Below are positions 56,101 to 64,000 of a stretch of 64,000 nt of DNA, piece after piece. The DNA comes from Polytrichum commune (lineage: Eukaryota > Streptophyta > Polytrichopsida > Polytrichales > Polytrichaceae). The DNA is taken from assembly GCA_950295325.1 (NCBI GenBank), contig OX485806.1:10786001-10850000 (forward strand). Reading direction: 5' to 3'. A program made the position numbers and the translations under genes. The notes below the pieces were generated by a model. The model ran no database searches. It was not told the DNA's origin and was given only the letters and a program-made list of their open reading frames with translations. Numbering within the stretch: the stretch's first letter is position 1; each line of letters starts with the position of its first letter.

Positions 56101-58736
56101 GTTTAATAGGAACACGTCTACAACCTTCGTCAGAGGAAGATACTGCTTCAATTCCTGCTGGACCGCCTATGAATGTCATTAGGCGTATGACATTACCCTT
56201 CCTTCGACGATGTTACCTGTTACAAAGTTTGATGTCTGGTTCCTCACAGGTCCTTCCAGTTGCCAGAGCTCATCAGTGGGAGCTCCCTCAAAGGCATGGA
56301 CTTTCGATGGGTGCTAGTTCCTCTTCTATAGATTCAAGGGATGCAGAGAGCCAGGTGTTGCAGGAGATGGAAGAGTTGGATCAACTGGAAAGTGTTTTTT
56401 GTGTTCCTCCTTTGCAAAAGATTTTAGAGCAGGATGCAGTTCAGTATCTTGTTTTAAGCTGGTGCAGACATGTGAAGGCTGATACAGGGGTGCGTGTTTT
56501 TCAACAAATTCCACGACTGATCACAGCAGCTCCATTCAGAATGATGCAGCTACCACATCTATTCCAGGATCTTCTGCAACGGTATGCTTCAACTCACAAG
56601 AATGATGGCTTCTAGAAGCTAGTGGTCAATATGCATGGTTTTCTAAGAGAAGTCAATCTGAAGATAATAGAATGACATGCAACATTCAAGAGACTTGTTC
56701 AAAAAAACTAAACAGTACGTTCATAACTTAAGAATCAAATATTTTGTACTGTATCATCCTACATGCCTATGGCATGCCTCCTATATGTTCAACTATATGC
56801 CATATTTGGAGAGGTTGGTAAAGGTCAGTGTCTCTTGAGTTAAGTCTTGTGTAGCACATCCCTGAAAGGACACTTTGTACTGGTGCAGTGGTTTTTTCCT
56901 TCTTCCACACTGAAGTCTATAGCAAAAGTATCAAGAATCCCACATAAAGTTACTTTAGAACTGTAAATGACCACCCTTAAAAATGCTTTTGAGTCCATAC
57001 GCAATCTTCATCAACCCTATTTGACCTTATATACCCGTAGTAACACCACCACATTGTTTATATCCTAAACAGTGTTTACATCTTTATGTAAATGACCACC
57101 GTATTCACATCTTTTTATACTTCCAAGTACATGTTTATCCCACCTTATCAAGCACAATGCAATCCACTAGCCAACACTAGTTATAATGATATAGATGTGT
57201 TGGCGTGTGTACATATATATGTTTGCCTATATTTCATTGGATTATACATGGTTCCTATTTTTTTTCAAATGAATTATTTTAGAGTTTATTGTCCCTACTT
57301 TTCTGCTGCTATTGACATAGGACACTTCCAACTCTTTTTGGTGCAGGTATGTGAAAGAGAGGTGCCCTCGCTGTAGCACAGTTCCTGAACGTCCGGCCTT
57401 ATGTCTGTTGTGTGGAGCCCTCTGCTGTGCTGTTGGTCCACGGCCCTGTTGCAGGTTGGTCCCTTGTTACTGCCTGGTCTGTAATTGATGTGCAAAGGCG
57501 TTGGATGTTGGATGATGTGCATTAGAAGACGAAGTTCAGAGGTTACTCCACTGCATCTTAGCACTCACCATATGCAAATTTTATCCTCTAGAAGGGAACT
57601 TACAGAATACTGTAACCATCTTATTGTCAACCTTTGGCTTTTAGGACACAAGAATAAATTATGTTAGTTAGTGCCTTGTGGTTGAGGCCCTATTTCCTGA
57701 TTTTGAGGTTATTGCATCAGATGCTTATCAATTAGTTTTTTGTATTGCACAGCATGAACCGGCAAGGGGAGTGTTACAGGCACGCCATGACGTGTGGGGC
57801 AGGCATTGGTATCTTCCTGATGCTCCGGGTATGTTTCTTGCCCAATGTCATGATTTATGTTTTCTCTTGCATGAACATATCAAAGCAAGGAATGCGAAGT
57901 CTATACGAAGTTTTGTTTTCAGAAATAGATGTCTATGGGTCTTGACAAATAAGAGTATATTTGGCATCTTTTTATGCAATATCCACCAGCCTTCTGCTTA
58001 TACTCTTTATGGACAACAAAGTGACATGGAACGACTTTTATGAAATGGCCATCTAATTAATGTGGTGCACTGATTTTACCAGAGAACCAACATACTGCTA
58101 CAAAGATGCGAACGGCAGGCTATGTGGCCGTCACTCTATCTTGATGCATTTGGGGAAGAGGTAACTGAGACTCAGCTGTTTTACTTCTCTTCTATGCTTC
58201 GTCTCTAGTAGACATGGACTGACAGCCTGAGAATGAATTCACATGTCTTAGGTAGAGGCAGTGTCACATGCCTTAAGTTACTGGTGAGGGTGGTCCCCAC
58301 CTGTTATGTGATTCTAAGTGTTGTTCACCAGAATATGATCTTAAATTTTGGCATTACAGGAGATTCAGTTGTTGATTTCCATGATAGAGCTAATTGTGAT
58401 CTCAAATATTGACATTACAGGACATTGAGTTGAGAAGGGGCAAGCCCCTGTTTCTCAGCCAGGAACGATATGCAGCCCTCACTGCCATGGTAAAGATAAT
58501 GGTTGCATAGAAGTGTTATTCCTGATGAAGATTCTTTTTTCAACTGTAGTGTCAGTTCTAGTGTGTTTATTCTATATAATAATTCAATATTTATGGGAAA
58601 CCTATGTGGCCAGCATTTCTGCTTTGTAAAGGCTTTAAAAGTGTGTCTGGATTCGGAATGTCTGCAGGTTGCAGCACATGGCCTAGATTATTGTTCACCA
58701 GTGTTATCGCAAACCACTCGGGACACAGTTTTTTAA
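43929..58736 (+). CDS. PRT6: E3 ubiquitin ligase PRT6 (UBR-box N-recognin of the Arg/N-degron pathway)
   Basis: Predicted join(43929..44048,45446..46573,47008..48048,48185..48639,49653..49793,50577..50820,51269..52105,52327..52542,53180..53582,53944..54310,54444..54495,54698..55319,55585..55793,55992..56581,57347..57454,57753..57828,58083..58160,58421..58489,58668..58736): 6825 nt, 2274 aa, 19 exons, all GT-AG with closing phases. The UBR zinc finger (about residues 141-210) has CRTCEHDPTCAICVPCF, HATHDY and GGGCCDCGD, which bind N-terminal Arg/Lys/His. A split RING-H2 follows: CALC (about 1375-1378), CGHAVHQEC (about 1632-1640) and CPVC (about 1673-1676). The C-terminal UBR autoinhibitory-type Cys/His region runs from CPRC (about 2148) through CYRHAMTCGAG to AAHGLDY. 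In plants PRT6 ubiquitinates ERF-VII factors, VRN2 and ZPR2 under normal oxygen and NO. It is somewhat longer than the roughly 2000-aa angiosperm forms. Exon 1 (Ser/Thr/Gly-rich, 40 aa) is the least certain. Confidence 0.95.
45854..46075. other. Check region: UBR box end and following linker in exon 2
   Basis: The coding DNA for the last UBR-box cysteines and histidine (GGGCCDCGD to CSRHCG) ends near 45955; the following sequence encodes a proline-rich turn and then helical N-recognin scaffold. Given as a landmark for locating the substrate-binding module in the gene. Confidence 0.7.
50140..50175. repeat. (CA)n(TA)n microsatellite in PRT6 intron 5
   Basis: About 11 CA units followed by about 6 TA units, within the intron between 49793 and 50577. 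Confidence 0.95.
58352..58420 (+). repeat. Duplicated splice-acceptor segment before PRT6 exon 18
   Basis: The words gatcttaaattttggcatta/cag/gagattcagttg (about 58339-58371) are repeated as gatctcaaatattgacatta/cag/gacattgagttg (about 58400-58432). The second copy is the true exon 18 acceptor. The first is a decoy acceptor 61 nt upstream whose use would shift the frame. Confidence 0.65.
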
Positions 58737-59543
58737 AACGATCTTTTAGACTGTTGGTGCAGTGAACCCCCTTGATGGCCACTTAAACAGAGGTATGGCA
58801 TCGAGGTCCTTCATCCTAACAACTAGAACATGTTGAATTTCAAATATAATTGTTGCTACAGAAGCTTGAAAGAAACTCACCTTACCAAACCATCATCTGG
58901 AGTGATTGGATATCATTTACTTCCTTGTGTATCATATCCTGAGCTTTTTATCACCTTAGTTCATTAACATTCTCAGTTTTGTCTTATGGTGTATGGTTTT
59001 ATGTGTTTGCTTCTTCCCTTTTCTCATTAAGTTATTGCGTGAGCCTTGTCCTTGCTGGTCGTTTTCAGAAGTTCAAGGTCTTGAAGTTGCAAATCATTGA
59101 ACCAGTGTCTTGTTGTGCATATATTTTTGTTGGTTCATTGAGTTCATGCAAGTGTATTGTGGCTCTAGCTTCACAATTGTGGTTGTGCATTGACATTTGA
59201 TGCTTGCCAACTTGTTTCTATGCAGTCTTACACCAGACCCAATGTGGGACCAAGAGGAATGCAGTACATTTTAGCTTGTGAAGGTGAGTGTGAATAGATC
59301 AGGTTATGATACATCAGTTCCAGTTTTCAATGCCAGGCCTAGGACATGAAAGTAGAACACTTAGATTTTACAAATAGGAATCGTTCATGACAGTGGTAAA
59401 TGAAGCAGACGATATGTACTGTATTGCTGGATCACACTTTTGGGTGCTCAGCCTGGGTTTCACAAGTTTCTGGAATGTGTTCACTGATTGAAACCAAACA
59501 TGGAATGCAGGTTAGGGATCAATGCAGGAGAAGTGTACCTCAT
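58737..59543 (+). other. PRT6 3' region with a possible extra exon
   Basis: Should hold the 3' UTR. A segment at about 59226-59283 is bounded by ctatgcag and gtgagtg, good splice consensus on both sides, and is open in one frame. It may be a 3' UTR exon or alternative last-but-one exon. No clear poly(A) signal was assigned. Confidence 0.35.
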
Positions 59544-60710
59544 TATCCATTTTTCTTGGGTTTTTAGAACTGTTGCTCATTGATACAAATGATGGGTTCC
59601 CTTGTAAATTGAGCCCTGAATTCCTACTAGTTACCAGGAGCAAATTGGTGCCCTCAACTTAGTCTGGTTGAATTTCATAAAGGTTTTAATGGAAGTGTTG
59701 CGAGATGAATAGTTTGTTATTCATATTATTCATAGTATTACCGTTTGAGTGTGCAAATTTGGCTACTTTCCTACCATGAATTTACATGCATATCCATTTT
59801 TCTTGGGTTTAAGAACTGTTGCTCATTGATACAAATGATGGGTTCCCTTGTAAATTGAGCCCTGAATTCGTACTAGTTACCAGGAGCAAATCGGTGCCTC
59901 AATTTAGTCAGGTTGAATTTCATACAGGTTTTAATGGAAGTGTTGTGAGATGAGTAGATTGTTATTCATATTGTTCTGTAGTGCAAATTTGGCTACTTTC
60001 CTACCATGAATTTACATGCATATCCATTTTTCTTGGGTTTAAGAACTGTTGCTCATTGATACAAATGATGGGTTCCCTTGTAAATTGAGCCCTGAATTCG
60101 TACTAGTTACCAGGAGCAAATCGGTGCCTCAATTTAGTCAGGTTGAATTTCATACAGGTTTTAATGGAAGTGTTGTGAGATGAGTAGATTGTTATTCATA
60201 TTGTTCTGTAGTGCAAATTTGGCTACTTTCCTACCATGAATTTACATGCATATCCATTTTTCTTGGGTTTAAGAACTGTTTCTCATTGATACAAATGATG
60301 GGTTCCCTTGTAAATTGAGCCCTGAATTCGTACTAGTTACCAGGAGCAAATCGGTGCCTCAATTTAGTCAGGTTGAATTTCATACAGGTTTTAATGGAAG
60401 TGTTGTGAGATGAGTAGATTGTTATTCATATTGTTCTGTAGTGCAAATTTGGCTACTTTCCTACCATGAATTTATATGCATATCCATTTTTCTTGGGTTT
60501 AAGAACTGTTTCTCATTGATACAAATGATGGGTTCCCTTGTAAATTGAGCCCTGAATTCGTACTAGTTACCAGGAGCAAATCGGTGCCTCAATTTAGTCA
60601 GGTTGAATTTCATACAGGTTTTAATGGAAGTGTTGTGAGATGAGTAGATTGTTATTCATATTGTTCTGTAGTGCAAATTTGGCTACTTTCCTACCATGAA
60701 TTTACATGCA
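59544..60710. repeat. Five-copy tandem array, about 230-bp unit, downstream of PRT6
   Basis: Each unit starts tatccatttttcttgggttt. Starts are 59544, 59791, 60021, 60251 and 60481; the last unit ends at 60710. The four right-hand units are exactly 230 bp and nearly identical (differences such as gttgctcat/gtttctcat and tttacatgca/tttatatgca). The first is 247 bp and more diverged. No coding potential. The high identity indicates recent amplification by unequal exchange. Confidence 0.95.
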
Positions 60711-61221
60711 TACAGATGCATTGGTTCCAATAACATGTCATTCCAAGTTGGCAATATTATGCTTTGATTTATGGAATCAGGTTATACAATTTCATACATG
60801 CCATGAGTCTAAGCTATGTGAGCCTAAACTAGACACTTTTTTGAATAAGTTACCAAAGTACAATGCTCCTAGATTTTTATTCTTAAACGAGACATGTTAT
60901 ACTGACCACTGTATAATCAGTATCCGATTTAGGGACACATATCTTGTGCTACAATTCCCCAAGGACATGTCTACTGTGTTGCGAGGCAACACGGTTGATG
61001 TATCCTAGTTCATTTTTCAACATTCTGCATCTGGGTGCTCCAATGTGGTGAGCATCAAAATTACTTTGATGATCTTAAAACACACTAAATTCCTAAATTA
61101 GTGCTGGTTGTCTTATTTGTTGGCAATGGAACCAGAGTTCACTGTGGATGTTGTCATGGACTGACCTTGGAGGTTTTGCTGCATCATTCAAGATTTGGAA
61201 CATCACTTCCATATCACTGGC
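60711..61221. other. Intergenic DNA, no gene seen
   Basis: An open stretch at 60706-61008 (100 codons, plus) has no motif or splice context, and its start lies in the last bases of the tandem array; not called as a gene. Confidence 0.45.
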
Positions 61222-61750
61222 ACATGCACTCTTAAAAATCATCAAAAACTGTTAGTAAATCATCTCAGACAGTGGTTGCAGTTGAGATGCACCAGGAAAA
61301 TGTGGAGTGATTTCGGATCAACCGAGAATGTTGTGTGGGGTGAGAACAAGGTGTACACTTGTAGTAGAGGTGAGTAGCCTTTACGTCCTTTGTTCATTGA
61401 GCCACAAATAATCAGAAAATTTAGGTGAATCAATGCAAGACAGTAGTAGCAGTTGAATTGCACCAGGACAATGTTGAGTCATGAATCGTAGGTCATTTGA
61501 GCAGATGACATGGTGGGAAAGCCAGGTGGGCAACACTTACATTCAATGTTTTTGGAGCCAAGAAATCGTCAGGAAATTTGAGTGAATAGTTTTGAGACAG
61601 TAGTGTCACATGAAAGGCACTGGTTCGGTGTTTGAGTCATGAATGGAATCTTGTATCAACTGAGCAAATTACATGGTGGGATTATACGCGAGGTCCACAG
61701 TTATTCCTGGCACTCTAAGGTGGAGGTATATTCAATGCTTTCAGAGCCAA
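61222..61750. repeat. Degenerate tandem repeat, about 155-190-bp units, 3' of the kinase gene
   Basis: Three units start near 61222, 61403 and 61558 with words of the form aataatcagaaaatttagg, agacagtag..gcagttgaa, ttgcaccaggacaatg, gagtcatgaat and acatggtggga. A trace of a fourth start is at 61747. Diverged, so old. Confidence 0.6.
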
Positions 61751-61861
61751 TAACGCAGCCTGCAACCTTCTCCTTGATACATTCATGGAAAGCACCTTGA
61801 CATCCTCGAGTGTGGAGGAAGGCCTACCTGACATAGAGATTGGCGTAAATGTAGGCAAAAG

Positions 61862-62300
61862 TTGCAAAATATTTCTACAAAGTGCTTGGAAAATGCACTC
61901 GCATCTGCAAACGCACCCCTAAACCCTAAACCTGATTGTCATCGGGAGTCCCGAGGAGCGTTGAGCAATGAATTGATGAGCTCCAGGATTTGGACAACTT
62001 CGGCCATGGATAGGCGGTTGGACGGCACATGTGAGGTGCAAATCAACCTGAGCTTGATCACTGGCAACACCTCGTCTTCTCGGAACGCGGCCATGCTCGT
62101 ATTGATGCACGAGAGCATGAATGGAATAAACTTGGATAAACTTGGTGGATGCCATGGTGGGATTGTACGCAAGTTGCAAAATAATTCTACAAGGTGTTTG
62201 GAAAATGCAAGCGCATCTGCAAACACATCCTAAATCCTAAACTCTAAAACCCTTTGCTCAAAACAGGAGGCAAGTTTTGTTTGTTCGTTTGTGCGAATTG
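61862..62300. repeat. Tandem duplication of the kinase 3' end and 3' flank
   Basis: The run ttgcaaaatatttctacaa ... gcatctgcaaacgcac (61862-61915) recurs at 62173-62225 as ttgcaaaataattctacaag ... gcatctgcaaacacat. The following kinase-coding part at 61939-62109 recurs at 62301-62470. A 50-60-bp insertion separates the two parts in the right-hand copy. Confidence 0.8.
61939..62109 (-). pseudogene. Duplicated C-terminal fragment of the receptor kinase
   Basis: Encodes about 56 residues equivalent to the last part of the neighbouring kinase: MAAFREDEVLPVIKLRLICT, then SHVPSNRLSMAEVVQILELI, matching MAAYPEEEVLPVIKLGLICT and SHVPSNRPSMAEVVQILELI of the full gene. It retains its own in-frame stop but has no upstream kinase exon, so it is a 3' gene fragment left by tandem duplication. 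The few differences are mostly missense; no frame break lies within the fragment. Confidence 0.85.
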
Positions 62301-63292
62301 TCATTGGGAGTCCCGAGTAGCGTTGAGTGATGGTTTAATGAGCTCCAGGATTTGGACGACTTCGGCCATGGATGGGCGGTTGGACGGCACATGCGAGGTG
62401 CAAATCAACCCAAGCTTGATCACAGGAAGCACCTCCTCTTCCGGGTACGCAGCCATGCTCACATCAACGCAACTTAGTGGCCTACCTTCCTCCAACAACG
62501 CCCTCACGTGGTCACACAAAATCACGACATCGTCTTCCATGTACTCGACCGGGCGGCGGGCCGTGACGAGCTCCAGGAGCAGGACACCAAACCCATACAC
62601 ATCACATTTCTCAGTGATGCGCAAGCTTGGGCATGCGAACTCGGGCGCCATGTAACCCAATGCACTCTGGAACTTGCTGCTCATCACGTAGCTGTCGAGC
62701 ACGGGGAGCAGCTTCGCGAGGCCGTAGTCCGAGATTTGCACCTCGTTGTTGTACGAGAGGAGAATGTTGCTCGATTTCAAGTCGTAGTGAATCACCTGCG
62801 GGCGGCACCCGTGGTGAAGGTGAGAGAGGCCTAATGCAATCCCAAGGGCGATCTTAAACCGGTCGTCCCACCGTAATGGTAACTCCCCATCTTTCCTCTC
62901 GTGAAGCCGCCGGTAGAGATTACCGTTGGGGACGTAATCGTACACGAGTAATTGCAGCTGGGGAGTCCAGTAGTAGCCTTGCAATGTGACGAGATTCTTG
63001 TGGCTGATTTTGCCTAAGATGTTCACCTCTCGTTCAAAATCTTCCTGCACTTTCACAAGGCTTGCCACCAGGAGCTTCTTCACTGCCACGACGTTTCCAT
63101 CAGGGAGTACGGCTCGAAAAACTGTGCCAAATCCACCTCTACCAATCTCGTCCTGCTTGTTTAAGAGCGCATGTGCACTGCCTGCCAACCAATCCTGGTG
63201 TGTGCCTTTTTGAGGTTGCCGATACATCACCAGCTTCCCGAGGGAGAGATGCTCGTTGCTCGGTGACTGCGGAACGCTTTCCATCACTCCAC
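62301..63292 (-). CDS. LRR receptor-like kinase, kinase-domain exon (IRK/PXC2-like), 5' part outside the window
   Basis: This is the last exon; an acceptor (GAGCCAG/GTGGAG) lies at 63293-63295 and the LRR ectodomain and membrane segment must lie beyond 64000. The kinase has the Gly-rich loop IGRGGFGTVF, VAVKKL with the ATP-binding Lys, the catalytic loop VIHYDLKSSNILL, the Mg motif ISDYGLAKLLP, and GYMAPEFACPS. The C-lobe has ITEKCDVYGFGVLLLELVTA and VEYMEDDVVILCDHVR. HYD in place of HRD and DYG in place of DFG, with the LDSYVMSSKFQSALGYM stretch, are typical of LRR subfamily VII (IRK, PXC2, At3g28040-like). The Lys and both Asp are kept, so activity is possible, but subfamily members are often weak or atypical kinases. 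It likely acts at the plasma membrane in cell-division or vascular signalling. The member identity is inferred. Confidence 0.92.
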
Positions 63293-63295
63293 CTG

Positions 63296-64000
63296 GCTCA
63301 TATGAAATCACATATCATATTATGAGACATTGTTAATATATATATACATGAATAATATGTATTCACATAACAATTTCAGACACCCGGTATTTTGAAATGA
63401 CTAGATGTACATGTGTTATATTTGAATTATCCTCTAACTCAACATCACTTTTGGGTGGGAGTTGGTTGATTTGCATCCAACACCTTCCATGTTCCTCGAT
63501 AAGATTTCAGTGCATGCCTCAGAGGTAGTAGTGTGGAGGTTTGAGCAAAGAATTTCCAAACTCGTTTTTGCATGCCAAGAATAAGTTTGGCTAAAATAAG
63601 TTTGGCCCTCAAATGAACGAGAATAGGTTGCTCTTCATTCAAATTCATACACTACCTCCGAGCATGCACCACAAGTGAAAAGAAATGATTGATTTTGTAT
63701 GCGAAAAAACCAATGGAAATTCGTAGGAGAGCTACTCCCAACAAAAAGTCCATTATAGGTGCAATTATAGGTACATTGTGTTTTAGGCTTGCATCACTCT
63801 GCTATCTCCTTATTTGTTTGAAATTGTTTTAAAACCATTCAAAGATCTTTAAAGTAAATGCTGCCCAATTACCCTGGATCTGATGTGTTTACACAGCATT
63901 TAGAATTTACGAAATATTGACAATCACATCATAATTATGAGCTCCATTGTTGTGATGTCACCCACCTGCATTCTGATGCAACCTGGTTTGCGCACGAATG
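63296..64000 (-). other. Intron of the receptor kinase gene, to the window edge
   Basis: By position this is the intron upstream of the kinase exon. No LRR, membrane or signal-peptide exon could be read on the minus strand within it. The open stretch at 63445-63648 (minus) lacks LRR spacing. Confidence 0.5.

Noticed and set aside
59544-60710. CRISPR-like array
   Set aside because: Units are 230 bp and contiguous with no short repeats and unique spacers, in a eukaryotic genome; it is a tandem repeat.
60706-61008. 100-codon plus-strand frame after the 230-bp array
   Set aside because: No motif, no splice signals, and its start overlaps the repeat boundary.

Overview
This window is nuclear DNA of a land plant. 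It carries split genes with GT-AG introns for a mitochondrial glycine-rich RNA-binding protein, a plastid fibrillin, the N-degron E3 ligase PRT6 and a leucine-rich-repeat receptor kinase. The rest is repeat-rich intergenic DNA dominated by small inverted-repeat elements. I cannot fix the clade from the sequence. The protein families are general to land plants, and a Tc1-type (DD34E) transposase relic, unusual for flowering plants, leaves an early-diverging lineage possible.

Layout. 1-3.9 kb: gene-free, with a Stowaway-like MITE (1659-2065) and two copies of a MITE whose ends are palindromes (652-1032, 2330-2521). About 4.0-10.47 kb: a long, C/A-rich (minus-strand) decayed element with non-LTR reverse-transcriptase remnants at 5.6-6.2 kb. 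11.24-12.41 kb: a broken Tc1-like transposon. 13.83-15.68 kb (minus): a four-exon gene for a 169-aa mitochondrial glycine-rich RRM protein. 16.2-21.5 kb: MITEs and intergenic DNA. 21.60-24.48 kb (minus): a six-exon gene for a 259-aa fibrillin/PAP. 25.93-26.8 kb: a tandem array of about 255-bp units upstream of the fibrillin gene. 26.9-43.9 kb: intergenic DNA with several MITE families, microsatellites and a large degenerate three-copy tandem repeat (40.45-42.93 kb) carrying a Mutator-like MITE with a clean 9-bp target duplication. 43.93-58.74 kb (plus): PRT6, 19 exons, 2274 aa predicted. 59.54-60.71 kb: a five-copy array of about 230 bp. 61.2-62.1 kb: degenerate repeats and a duplicated kinase 3' end. 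62.30-63.29 kb (minus): the kinase-domain exon of an IRK/PXC2-like receptor kinase whose 5' exons lie beyond the right edge.

The four genes do not form a pathway. PRT6 is the substrate-recognition E3 of the Arg/N-degron (oxygen and nitric-oxide sensing) pathway, the fibrillin acts at plastid lipid structures, the RRM protein acts on mitochondrial RNA, and the kinase at the plasma membrane. Exon boundaries below were derived by hand from reading frame, splice consensus and protein-family continuity. All phases close and both ends of each complete gene agree, but no transcript evidence was available.
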